DNA of 64,000 nucleotides from Agapetus fuscipes (taxonomy: Eukaryota > Arthropoda > Insecta > Trichoptera > Glossosomatidae), in assembly GCA_951799405.1 (NCBI GenBank), contig OX637345.1, positions 14,694,001 to 14,758,000 of the forward strand, read 5' to 3'. The notes beneath the pieces were generated by a model, which saw only the letters and a program-made list of their open reading frames with translations, ran no database searches and was not told where the DNA came from. Every line of letters starts with the position of its first letter. Position 1 is the stretch's first letter. The translations under genes were made by a program, and so were the position numbers. Below are positions 39,601 to 49,328 of the stretch, one piece after another.

Positions 39601-42600
39601 CATTAACAAAAATATATTGATAGAGTTGTCCCTAGCAACTCAGCTTGTGATGTCATAACGTTTTTGTTTTTGTGGAATGTGCTGACTACAGCGTTCGTCG
39701 GCCTAAACTCAGCACAAATTTAAATCAGCTAAAATCACACTCGTACGAGACTATTGCCCTTAGCAACAAAAAACAAAGTATTTGTTGGCCTATTTTCTAG
39801 CAACACCCCCGTGTAGTGTCACAATTTTCTCTATGTCAAATTATGTGCGGACATAGTAGTCTGTTAATTTCTGTGTGGCCAGCTCACAAAAGTTTTTATT
39901 TCTATTTTGACAATTCTATTTCATTTAAATTGTTTTTGTTTTTCAGGTTGTCGACATGTGCGCGATCAGTGGGGTCATATCAGAATTGGAAAATATCAAC
40001 ATCACAAAAGAGCTATTGGAGGTTGGTGAACCTGTTACTACATCTAGATCAAATGCTCCCTTCAGGAAATAACCTTGAGTGGCCCGTATGGAGACGACTA
40101 AATAGGTTGAGAGCTAATGTTTGAAGAGCCCAGGTCAACATGTTGGGATTTGGAGTGGGGATTTCCCAGCTCCCGAGGGGGCTGGTACTCATTTTGTGTG
40201 AAGGCTGAGTAAATATACTTTTGGATTTGAAATAAACACCGAAACGGAAAATCATTTCGGACACCCTCGGTGGGATTCGAACCTGAGCTCTCGGCATGGA
40301 ATGCAAGCATTCTACCAACTAGGCTATCGACCGTCTTTTTTTTCCATTTGCGACTATAGATTCTTCTATTTGCGTGGTGCAATAGGAATTTAAGCAGTGT
40401 TTTATTGTCAAAGTACTTCTTCTATAAATCACTTCATGCTATTTCATTCATCGGGTAATGCAACTAAGCTTCACATATAGTGTAACTTCTTGCCGCGTTA
40501 TCCCCAAAGGGTTTCGCATGTAACGAGTGGAACCTATTTCTTTTTACACGTAAGCGGGCCAGCCTTAAGACAACCACTTCAGTTGAAGTGGGGGGTTTCC
40601 AGCTCCCAGGGGGGCTGGTTCTCATTTCTTGTGAAGCGCACGCTCTCGGCATGGAATGCAAGCATTCTACCAATTGAGTTATTGACCGGACAAAGGACGC
40701 GTCAAACCCAAAAATTGTGGAGGGAATGCGGTGAGATCTGCAGTGGACAGATGAGGTCTGAAACAAGAACTACGATATTAATAACAGACTAAATAATTTA
40801 TATTGTTGTATTCCAACAGACCACCCGACTGGGCAAGCATGTAAACGAGCTGCGTCGTCACACCAGAGACTTGGCATTAGCGAGGCGGGCTAAGCTGCTC
40901 GTCAAGCGATGGAGGGACCTCGTCATACCCTCTGCTCCAGGTGAACTTATTATGCAATAACTAGGCTAACTAGGTAAGCCAATCAAACCCTTTCAAGTGT
41001 GATCATTAATCTATGACTGTTGCCATGTGTAATTATTGCTGTTAATTTTTTAATGTTGTCTATATTTCTTGTTTTGGAAAACTCCTCACTTGTGGCAATA
41101 TCGTGTTAAGATCCTCACTATTGATGAGGTTGTGCACACCATACCAGCCATTACTTAATACTCTAGTACATCTGCTAAATCCTTACACTTTGGTTATCAA
41201 TCCAAGTCAGAGCTTGTTACCGCTTGCGAAAGAACTCCAGGGATAGAAAGATCACAGTACACCTTATTTTTGGACACAAATCGCTATCAAGTCGCCTTCA
41301 GGTTGTAAGGAATTAGAACAGAATAGCGCTTCAGATGTTGAATCTAAGTATTAAATAATTGCAGTGAAAAGAACACACTTCTGTCAATCGTGTGGATAGT
41401 TTTTTTTTATCTTTTTAAAGTCACATAAGCTAACGTTAAAAATACCAAGCCCAAATGTATTAATTAGACTACTTGTCGATGCAAACAGTTTGATTTTGCA
41501 TCCGGCTGTAGATATTTAACTCAAAGTAATTAATCAAAAAACAAAATTGTTGGAGAGTTGCTTTCCGGGATCTGCTACCCATGATCTATGGAAGCTGGAG
41601 CTTCCAGACGCTATGCCGTTTTCAAAAGGGCCACATTGGGCATGTAGAATCTATATATTTTTACAGACAGTGAATCAGGGAGCTTGCTTTAACGCCAACC
41701 ATTTTATTTCAGGTTGGGGCTTCCCTGCCACCTAGAGAGTAAGGTCTCATTTATTGTGAATACAAAGCTATGTTTTATGTTAAGGTTCCAAACCCTCAAA
41801 TGCCTCTTCTGGTGTGGACTCTTCTCGGAAACCCTCGCCCCTGGCAACCAGGGGAGTCAGCACTGCCGTCACACCCTCGGTAAGTCGCCTCATTCTCCCA
41901 CAATACCTCCGATGGTCAGCTGTGCGTTCGCTCAATTTGCATGATCATTGTTCTTTGGTGTTGCCAGGTCACACCGAGGTTATGCAGTCCACTGGTGCCC
42001 CAGCAGGGAGTCAGCCTCGCACAGAATCAAGGTACAATTTTTTAATGTTTCATTAAAGATTTACTGCCTTTTCTTGATGCTGTTTTTTTCCATTCTTCAA
42101 AGTGATTTCTTACTGAGAAGTACCTACCCCCAGTATAGACAAACTGGTTTATGCTCACATGTCTTGATAGCTTACTTCATCCGGCTCAAAAACCTCGAAA
42201 GGTCAGGGCCACCCGTACCACAATCCTCCAGGGCTACATGTCTTGGGGAGTAAAAAATATATGGAAATTTGCGTTGCCATTTGTGTTCACTGGAGGCGCT
42301 GTTGACTCTTTGTGTGGAATGTTCATATACTTATATGTCTATTTTTCGGAACCATTTCATTAAAAAAACTTTCTTTCACTGACGTATGAGATAAAAAAAA
42401 ATGGACAGGAGATAGGTTTTGTATCTTTGGAGATATTTAATATCAAAACCAAGAGTTGGGTGGCTGGAGTATGGCAGAAAATCGCTGGAACCCTAGAGAT
42501 TAAAACCTAGTATTCCGCTCAAAAAAGGTATAGCTCAACTGATGGAGTTATTGTATTAAGGACTTATTCAACGTAATGATTAAATTGTTTTTCAGGTTCC

Positions 42601-45600
42601 CTAACCTCGTCTCCGGTGCAACCTCTGCAACAGCGCCGGCAACCCCTGTCGTCTCCAGCTCTTCAAAACCTTTCACAGAGCGGGCAGAGGAGCGTGGCGG
42701 CAACGTCACCCATCTTGAAACGGCCGCCCGTCAATAGCATCAACACGATGCCGACAAACGCTAACAACGCCTCGCCAAATCTTAAAAACCTCTCGCCAAA
42801 CCTCAAGAATGTCTCGCCAAATTTGAAAAACATATCGCCAAACTTGAGAAACATCTCGCCCGGCCTGAAACCGGGTGTAATTTTTAATACAACATCTCCG
42901 AATGTTAGAAATCTATCGCCAAATGTTAGAAATCTATCCCCGAATGTTAGAAATCTATCCCCAAATGTTAGAAATCTATCGCCGGGGGCTAAAGATGTGT
43001 TAATCAAGAATGCGGTGCGCAGCCAACCTTCCGCTAAAGTAGGTGTTGTGAAAGATCTCGGGTTTGATTCCTGGAGTTCCATTGATACCGTGAACATCGG
43101 GGCGCCCAAGAAGCTGATGGAGGGAGACTCGGATTCGGATGTCATCTTGGTGGACGACGATAGTCAGGATGAAGATGCGAAACCGGGGAAGCAGCCGTTT
43201 ACGAATGATAGAGCAAATATTTCACCAATCGTAAAAGGTGAGTGGATTTTTTTGGCATGATTTCAGCTATTACGACTGTGATCTATGTTGCATGTACCCA
43301 AACCCTCCTCCAAAACCTACCTGGCCTGTATCAGAAGGACCCACAGCGCATGGAAGCTCATCTAATCTAATCTAAGTTACAAAGGCATATTACATTTAAG
43401 ATTCATATTAAATGCAATTCCACAAGCAGACATGTATGAGGTCACGCTTACACATGCCGCATGTGGACTTAAACATGAAAACCCTCAAATGAACATAAGC
43501 CCTATAACTCTTGCCGACTTTCCCTGAAACAGGGGTGACATTGGTAAAGTGAACCATTTTTTACCCTATGTGTGGTCAGCCAGCAAAAAAAATTCAAAGT
43601 ACTGAAGGGTTGAGGAATGAATCTGCCTTTATGAAGACCGACCACCAGAAGTCTGTTCATCTTACACCAACTGGTTCTTGCTTGAGAATTGGCGTTTTCT
43701 ACAGTGACGACCAAGCTTGCAGAGGGCTCTTGATGTGTGAATCACACAAGCGCTCACCAGACAAATCAGCCTAGTATTATTATTATTATGTTTTCTTAGG
43801 TGGGAAAAGGCCTCGTTCACCCATAAACGGTGCATCTCCCAGTGCGGTGCTGGAGACAGAGGATCCTGGAGTGAGGAGACAGGCAAAGAAAGCGAGGAGG
43901 GAACCAGGAGGACGGAAATCCAAGAAGAGAAGGTATTCTTTTGTAGTTATTGTTTTAATATGTTTGTGAAGAGGAATGCAATTCACCAACCTTTTTTGCC
44001 TGGCCCGAAACAGGTACCTATTAACATTATCAATTTATAATTAATTATTTTATATTTTAATGGATTATTAATTAAACTTTCCAATGATATCTGTTGAAAG
44101 AGTGTCAAAGTTATCATTGAGGGCATATTGACGGGTTTTTTTTTGAGCTCTGTGGAGAATCAAACTCATGATCTTCGAAATGCGAGTCCATAGCCTTAAC
44201 CATTGGACTACAGACCAGTCTGTGTTCTAATGGGCATATAGGCCCAATGGGCAGGTAGATACATAAATGTTTTGAGTAGATAAGCTTTGTAATATAAAGA
44301 AAACCTTTTTGTTGTGCAATGATAAAAAATATTGAGAATTTATTCAATTCTCAATACTCAAAAAGGTAAATTAATGCTTTGAGTTTATTGGTTGGTACTT
44401 TTCTCCAATAGGAGTATGTTAAACGATTTTCAATCTTATTGCTGTGCAAAAACTAAATAAAAACTAAAAAATCATGATCAGTGCTATGAGCGTTCCGGCA
44501 CCCTAGAGGTTAAGAATGCCAATCTGCATTATGTTCACCGAGTCTCTTCTTAAATTTGTTCAACTAATTGTATCTTCTTACATTTCAGAAATCACACAAA
44601 GTCAGAGAACCGCACAGTGGATCACAGCCTGGATCCCGTCGGTTCTCCCTTTCTTCCAATTAGCTCCGCGTCCACCTCACCGGCGCTCGGAGCGTCCTTA
44701 GCTCTTCGCAACGGCCTCAACCAGGGGCCGTCTCCCCTTCAGGCCTGCCCAGTCGTTGTCGACGATGTAGACAGCCGGTCACCAGCCCCGATCCTGGCTT
44801 TACCCGACCCCAAACCGGCTAAAGCCAGCAGAAAGAATGGCTGCAAGAAACCAGCTGTGGACATGGACGAATACTCAAGGTTTATCAAGAATAAAATACC
44901 AAAAGGCGGGAAGAAGTTAAAGTCGACGCAAGAACTGCTGGACGATATCCAAGCGAGGAGTGCAGGGAATGCGAAAGCGGCCGTGGAGAAACTAGAAAAA
45001 GAATCTGCACCGAAAGAGGACTTCCTGACTGCGTACGATAGCCAAAAGCTGCATAAAAAGGAGTTCCTCTCAGCGCCGATTGTAACGGATATCATTGAAT
45101 TGAATGATTCAAATTCCAGTGGAAAGGTGACTGTGGAATCGGTTAAGGATACATCGCTGGAGCTTAAAACAGAGAAGGTAGAGGCTAAAGAGCAAGATGG
45201 CCCTGTAAAGTTTGAACCCCTGGAAGTTATCTTAGCTAAGTTACCCCCGATCAATCGGGAATGGGCCAATGAAGAGGAATATGTACCCGTGTGTACATGT
45301 AAGTTGATATACAACACTCCTGAAGTTACAGAAATCAAAATGCCTTCCCCACCGCCTGTCAAAAGATCAATTTTCGAATTGGATTATGAAGAAGCGCCAA
45401 AAGAGGTTAAAACTGAGGATGAGACCTTAATATCAATACCCGCCTTGCCGCTGTTTGAAGAAAGATTAGATCCGGATTGTGAAGCTGCTGAAATTTACCA
45501 CAAGAGACCGTCAAATGTAGCCGATAACCAAGTGTTTGCTCTGCACAATTGTTATGTACCAAACGTGAATGGAAATCGGTGTGTAAAGGACGCGAAGGCA

Positions 45601-46665
45601 CAACCAAATACAGTCACTTGTAAAATGAATGAATGGGGCTTGAGACCTTTTTATGATTGCAGCAATGATTTGTTTCATAGCGTCGTTCCCAAGTATAACT
45701 ATTTAGATTATAGCTTAGATCGTTGCGTTAAGAATCTTTCAAAACTGGAATTTGACAAGTACGAACCGGCGGAAGCGACGGCGAATTCCGAAGAGTGGTA
45801 TTTGGAGCTGGAAAGAAAGCATCCTCCGCCTTTGTGTGTTGAAGACTTGAAGACTGAAGAATTTCACAGCTCGGCAGACCTGCCGTTTAGTGAAAAACCC
45901 GGCGCGGAAGGTGATAGTGTTATTAAAATTGAACCTAGTGATAGCAAAGACGATGTAAATTTAGATAGTAATACTAGCCTAAACTGTGGCGATCACAACG
46001 ACGCCCCACAGGAGATGGACACGTCAACCAACAACAATGATCCGAGCTTCAACAAGTTGGAAGAAATGGAGGACGAAGATGACGAGGCTTACGACCAAGA
46101 AGACTATGAAGACGATCCAGAAATTTCAACGTGTCTCGTTAAGCAGGAAACTGAAGCGCTCCCAAAGAAACCGCGATTTGCGTACGGTGACAGTGTAATG
46201 TTGCTCCCGTTAAGTTTGACCGCGATCAACGCGTCGCCCGGTGCCGAATTCAACCTAGACAATGACTTATCGAGTGTGTTTCGGACAGAAAGCAATCAAT
46301 TGGTGTTTGACGAGATTACGTACGACGCTTTGTACCCGGACGCGACCATAGCCGCCGCCGACATTCTGGAATACAAAGACATAACGAATACAGTTACCGA
46401 GAGGTTAAAACGTTCGGGTAAAGCCGAGAGTCCTGTGATTTCTTCTGAGAGTGACGACGCCAATTGTGATAAAGACGTGGTGAAGAGGGAGGGGGAAGTT
46501 GGTGCCTTGGTGGGCGTTGGTGTCGCCTGCGACCGGGACGCGGGATGCCCGGTCTGGCTGGGCAGGTCGCAGCCGACACCGTTCAGGGAGTGGCACGAGC
46601 CGGTACTAACTAAATCTTACAACGATGAGCCGTTAACTGTGCTGCCCTATGTCGTTATAGACTGA
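36558..46665 (+). CDS. MED26: MED26, Mediator of RNA polymerase II transcription subunit 26 (8 coding exons)
   Basis: Coding exons: 36558-36620, 39947-40021, 40820-40940, 41785-41879, 41968-42031, 42596-43237, 43800-43932, 44589-46665. They sum to 3270 nt, i.e. 1089 residues plus TGA, and every junction keeps phase with AG/GT borders. MED26 is a nuclear Mediator subunit that in other animals bridges Mediator to TFIID and elongation factors through its N-terminal TFIIS-like (LW) domain. Seen here: LW helices in exons 1-3 (ELTNRLLNALDSNYN, VISELENINITKELLE, TRLGKHVNELRRHTRDLA, AKLLVKRWRDLV), matching the animal pattern ..ITKEALE..TRLGK..AKKLLRSWQKLI; a Ser/Pro-rich linker; a basic KKARREPGGRKSKKR patch (about 382-397); the STQELLDDIQAR block (about 510-521); an acidic run (about 889-910); and a C-terminus ending LPYVVID. 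Human MED26 is about 600 residues; insect forms are longer. Exons 4 and 5 rest on splice logic only. The introns are full of SINEs and MITEs. Confidence 0.93.
37613..37862 (-). repeat. Family B full-length copy in MED26 intron 1
   Basis: ttaatctaagctgcaaagat through ccaacctataagtcaaggaa. Close to the copy at 16150. Confidence 0.72.
38103..38590 (+). repeat. Family B split by a MITE, MED26 intron 1
   Basis: 38103-38238 (ttggtcggtatgaggctgat ... gtaagtacacattc) and 38493-38590 (atttgtaagcgcgaactaca ... cttagattatagatt) are one copy interrupted by 38239-38492. Confidence 0.7.
38239..38492. mobile_element. MITE (254 bp) in family B
   Basis: Ends cgctgccttagttcttgttt and aaacaagaactgggggagcg, inverted repeat of about 32 bp reaching ...atacgcca. 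Flanked by attt on both sides (38235-38238, 38493-38496). Internal sequence not recognised. Confidence 0.7.
38575..38810 (+). repeat. Family B copy in MED26 intron 1
   Basis: ttataggtcggtatgaggct, tccctgtttcagggaagagt, agcgcgaactcacatgtatc, ending gcagcttagattata. Confidence 0.68.
39947..40021 (+). CDS. MED26: MED26 exon 2 (LW domain core)
   Basis: 75 nt, phase 0 in and out, after a strong polypyrimidine acceptor (tgtttttgtttttcag). Encodes VVDMCAISGVISELENINITKELLE in two readable parts (VVDMCAISGVISELE, NINITKELLE), which align with the second and third LW helices of animal MED26. The donor is gttggt, weaker than consensus. Confidence 0.9.
40140..40335 (-). mobile_element. Stand-alone SINE-Y in MED26 intron 2
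   Basis: Reverse: starts at tRNA-like unit 2 (acggtcgatagcctagttgg; B box aggttcgaatccc) with A-rich DNA, not the SINE-X body, upstream; then the Y tail (tttccgtttcggtg, ctcgggagctgggaaat). Shows that Y exists separately. Confidence 0.75.
40455..40689 (-). mobile_element. Stand-alone SINE-Y, internally deleted
   Basis: Reverse: gtccggtcaataactcaatt, a deletion removing the B box, then the Y tail (inverted repeat cacttcaactgaagtg) to gttgcatt at 40455. About 130 bp before exon 3. Confidence 0.72.
40820..40940 (+). CDS. MED26: MED26 exon 3 (end of LW domain)
   Basis: 121 nt, phase 0 in and phase 1 out, acceptor ttccaacag, donor gtgaac. Encodes TTRLGKHVNELRRHTRD followed by LALARRAKLLVKRWRDLV. 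The TRLGK and AKLLVKRWRDLV blocks are the most diagnostic part of the TFIIS N-terminal domain in this gene. A SINE-Y copy lies about 130 bp upstream in intron 2. Confidence 0.93.
41785..41879 (+). CDS. MED26: MED26 exon 4 (Ser/Pro-rich linker)
   Basis: 95 nt, phase 1 in and 0 out. The acceptor atgttaag is weak; the donor gtaagt is consensus. Encodes a Ser/Thr/Pro-rich piece (SKPSNASSGVDSSRKPSPLA, then TRGVSTAVTPS). The phase fit with exons 3 and 5 is the main support. Skipping exons 4 and 5 together also keeps the frame (both flanking joints are phase 1), so they could be an alternative cassette. Confidence 0.7.
41968..42031 (+). CDS. MED26: MED26 exon 5
   Basis: 64 nt, phase 0 in and 1 out, acceptor ggtgttgccag, donor gtacaa, after a short 88-bp intron. 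In the spliced frame it reads VTPRLCSPLVPQQGVSLAQNQ. The other frames look equally plausible as low-complexity protein, so the choice rests on phase continuity with exons 4 and 6. Confidence 0.65.
42596..43237 (+). CDS. MED26: MED26 exon 6 with SPN heptad repeats
   Basis: 642 nt, phase 1 in and out, acceptor tgtttttcag, donor gtgagt. Encodes residues about 140-353. Residues about 199-274 are a tandem heptad SPN(L/V)(K/R)N(L/V/I): four SPNLKN-type units, a spacer, four SPNVRNL units. The DNA of the second block (about 42895-42990) is a near-identical 21-bp repeat. Ends with an acidic Ser/Asp tract (DSDVILVDDDSQDED). Confidence 0.9.
43355..43580 (-). repeat. Family B copy in MED26 intron 6
   Basis: atctaatctaatctaagtta, cacaagcagacatgtatga, ccctgaaacaggggtgacat. 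Confidence 0.7.
43655..43790 (+). mobile_element. SINE-X 3' part abutting MED26 exon 7
   Basis: cttgcttgagaattggcgtt, gcagagggctcttgatgtgt, caaatcagcctag, then (TTA)n ending at 43789, nine bases from the splice acceptor. Confidence 0.75.
43800..43932 (+). CDS. MED26: MED26 exon 7 (basic patch)
   Basis: 133 nt, phase 1 in and 2 out, acceptor ttttcttag, donor gtattc. Encodes GGKRPRSPINGASPSAVLE and a strongly basic end (RRQAKKARREPGGRKSKKR) that looks like a nuclear localisation signal. A SINE-X tail ends only about 9 nt before the exon. Confidence 0.87.
43962..44222. repeat. Dispersed repeat and SINE head scrap in MED26 intron 7
   Basis: 43962-44013 matches 898-949 (gtgaagaggaatgc). 44140-44222 is a reverse, decayed tRNA-like unit 1 (actggtctgtagtccaatgg). 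Confidence 0.5.
44589..46665 (+). CDS. MED26: MED26 exon 8 (middle and C-terminal regions, stop)
   Basis: 2077 nt from acceptor cttacatttcag to TGA at 46663-46665, residues 398-1089. Contains MDEYSRFIKNKIPKGGKKLK and STQELLDDIQAR (the conserved MED26 middle segment), a Glu/Lys-rich region, the acidic stretch EEMEDEDDEAYDQEDYEDD, and the C-terminal block FREWHEPVL...LPYVVID. The frame is uninterrupted for 692 codons and contains no transposon insertion, as expected under purifying selection. Confidence 0.95.
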
Positions 46666-46782
46666 GTAGTATTTTTTGAAATTATTATGATTGTTTTGAG
46701 AGATTCATTGACTTTGTTACGGACATTTTTCTAAACTTATCGAATGGGAAAGTATATGAGGAGAGTGCATCCGTGATATCTA

Positions 46783-47170
46783 TAATCTAAGTTGCAAAGA
46801 TACGAGTATATTACATTTTAGATTCATATTAAATAGAATCCCACAAGCAGACACGTATAAGTTCACGCTGACACGTGCTGCATGTGGATCTACAATATAA
46901 AAACCCAAATCTCAAATGAACATAAGCCCTGCAACTCTTGTCAACCTTCCCTGAAACAGGGGTGGCATTAGCAGAGTGAACCAAAGCAGACACGTATAAG
47001 TTCACGCTGACGTGCCACTTGTGGACCAATAATATAAAACTCAAATCTCAAATGAACAAACTCCCTGCAACTATTTTCGACCTTCCCTGGAACAGGGGTG
47101 ACATTGGCAAAGCGAAGAATTTTCTACAGCATGGGTGGTCAGCCTCATGCCAACTGAAAAGTCAAGGAAC
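46783..47170 (-). repeat. Family B with internal tandem duplication
   Basis: After the MED26 stop: 46783-46984 and 46985-47170 both contain agcagacacgtataagttca and cagggggtgac-type blocks; the second copy starts abruptly at that motif. Confidence 0.68.
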
Positions 47171-47189
47171 TACATTTATAATAATATTA

Positions 47190-47252
47190 TATTGGTCGGA
47201 TAAATTTGGTGACCGCTGTTTTAGTGTGAATCACACCTCAAGAGCCCTGTGC
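47190..47252 (-). repeat. SINE-X tail fragment
   Basis: Reverse type-1 tail: gtgtgaatcacacctcaaga. Confidence 0.6.
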
Positions 47253-48431
47253 TAGTCCGACTCATTACATTGCATGCCTGTAAGTGGTGTCTTGGCTCTT
47301 GGATCTTTGTAACCAAATGTGGTATGATCAAATATACAAATTTATTTTTAACATATTTTTTCATATTTCAAGTTTACAAATATGTTGGCCGATTTCTGTG
47401 AATCTCTCGAGACTGTCACTTATTTGAAGTTTGGAGTTTGCCTTGCATAGACTCATAGTATACTTATTATATTGTCTGTACCATTTTCATTTGTTTTTTC
47501 ACATTTGTGTGATCGTTGAGCAAAATAATTCCTTACTGAGAAGATGGGAAATGGAAGGGACTCGTTAAATTGAGCGGAAAAAATGTGATGTTATTCGGCC
47601 GGGTTGTTAGGGAAATTTTATTTTATTGTAAAAGTATATAAACAATTATTTTGTTATTGGTTGCTATGTTCCATATAAATGTGACGAGTCAGTCCCATAT
47701 GACAATAATGTAATTTTTTAACAATGATATTTATATCCAGTTCTATCAGTTAGGTACTTCGTTCATTTTTATTTTTTTAGTTTTCTTATGCAAGAAAAAA
47801 ATATTTTTCCTCCCGGTAACTTTTTATTTCGTTAGTTGCATTTTTAACTGAAGCAATAGGTGTGTTTCCTAGCTAAACTGTGTCCCAGCTAATTTCCCTA
47901 TTTTTTTCATTGTGGTGCGTGTCTCAGCTAAATGGTGTGTTACTCTGCTAGATGGTTCATCACCATTATAACACAGCTTTGTTGATAAAATGAAAAATAT
48001 TTATTTTTGGTGCATTTCTCAGCTACATTATGAGTGAGTTTCTCATCAAATAGGCTACTTCTCTTTTAGCTACAAGAAACTCTTGAATTAATTTTTGAGC
48101 TATTTTCCTCGTAGGTAGATACTAAAAAACATTTTTATGGGGAAAGACATTATTTTGACATAAATGCAAAGGAATATTTTTGGAATCAAAAAGTTATGCA
48201 TACAGCAATAAAATTAAGCTTTTTGTTACTTTCAATAGATGGCCTTGCAATATGTACTATACGAGTATAAACATTTATGTCTCCTCGATCGCGTAAAATT
48301 GAATATGTATGGAATATACAATAGTACTCCTAGTGTGTGAGTTAGTTTTCATACAATTCTTCAATTTATACTTAGAGTACTAGATTTAAAATGTCAATAA
48401 AACCAGATTACTTAAAAAAGTTTTTTTTATA
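47253..48431. other. MED26 downstream region, nothing assigned
   Basis: 47850-48070 repeats tttctcagctaa-like motifs at irregular spacing. The MED26 poly(A) site was not pinpointed; aataaa occurs only in AT-rich context. Confidence 0.4.
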
Positions 48432-48612
48432 GCGATACCTTAAAAGTAAAACTGAATAACTGACATGTTGAGTTAACCAGGGTTTCTCAGATAAATACAC
48501 GGTGTTTCTATTTTCTATTAGAGAAAACCCTACAATACAAAATTGTGAAAATCCTGTAGTTCATGAGCACTTCTTTGTTATTAGTTCACTTACTATGAGA
48601 CGTTACACCCTA

Positions 48613-49241
48613 AAACGCAACTAAGCTGCACATAGTATAACTTCTTGCCTGCGTTATCCCCGAAGGGGTCACATGTGGCGCTTCGGAACCTATTTATTTT
48701 TACAGGTAAGGGGGCCGGCCTCACACCAACCACTTTCAGTTGAAGTGCGGGTTTCCCAGCTCCCGGGGCGGCTGGTTCTCATTTCTTGTCAAGGCTGAGT
48801 AAACCTTTGAGATTAAACCCTTGCTCTCGGCATGGAATGCAAGCATTCTACCAATTGACTATTGAGCTATTGACCTTTTTACGAGCTTGACCGTCGTCGC
48901 TACAAAGCGCCGATTCTCAAGCAAGACCCAGTTGTTGTAAGGTTGGATGGACCTTTCAGTGACCGGTCTTTGGGAAAGGTTTATGAATTTTTCAACCCAG
49001 CGAAGAGCACATTTTGGGAAATATAAATGATATATTTTTGTGCTCCGCCGGGATTCGAATCCACAACCTTCCATTTACGAGTCTGAAGTGTTGCCACTAC
49101 GGACTACGGACCGGTCCAAGAAATGCCAACAACACGCGGTGTACCTAGCGGTCACCCATTCAAGTAGCATCTGCGCCTAATGTTGCTTAACTTCGGTGAT
49201 CTGATGAGAACCGGTGCTTTCAACATGGTATTGTCTTTGAC
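48613..49241 (-). mobile_element. Full-length three-headed composite SINE (5S rRNA + tRNA-like 1 + tRNA-like 2 + tail)
   Basis: Read on the - strand: 5S rRNA-derived head (49241 down to 49124, 118 nt, starting exactly at the 5S 5' end); tRNA-like unit 1 with B box ggattcgaatcc; a 200-bp body; tRNA-like unit 2 (degenerate here, box A atagctcaa); then the type-2 tail ending gttgcg. It is flanked by a 16-bp direct repeat, gagacgttacacccta (48597-48612) and gagaagttacacccta (49242-49257). It interrupts a TA-flanked MITE (48432-49328), so both borders are defined independently. Confidence 0.85.
49124..49241 (-). repeat. 5S rRNA-derived SINE head (not a functional 5S gene)
   Basis: 118 nt matching insect 5S rRNA along its length: ttgaaagcaccggttctc, atcaccgaagttaagcaac (box A region) and ttgaatgggtgacc (box C region), ending gttggca. 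Several substitutions and the direct junction to a tRNA-like unit show it is retroposed, not an rRNA gene. Confidence 0.85.
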
Positions 49242-49328
49242 GAGAAGTTACACCCTATAAATTGTTTTATCAATGATTTCTTCAATCAGTGAATCAGCAC
49301 TTATTCAATTTTACCTTTGAGGTGGCGG

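Larger units (their letters stand above)
48432..49328. mobile_element. TA-flanked MITE-D, interrupted by the composite SINE
   Basis: MITE parts 48432-48612 and 49258-49328; ends gcgataccttaaaagtaaaa and tttacctttgaggtggcgg; TA on both sides. Same family at 56533-56995 and 57216-57413. Confidence 0.72.

Noticed and set aside
40049..40382. Protein-coding ORFs reading MLAFHAESSGSNPTEGV and similar
   Set aside because: The same peptide comes from every SINE unit-2 copy; it is translated repeat.
42663..43145. 160-codon - strand ORF with FGDRFLTFGD repeats
   Set aside because: Mirror of the MED26 heptad repeat on the other strand.
44739..45362. 207-codon - strand ORF
   Set aside because: Antisense shadow of MED26 exon 8.
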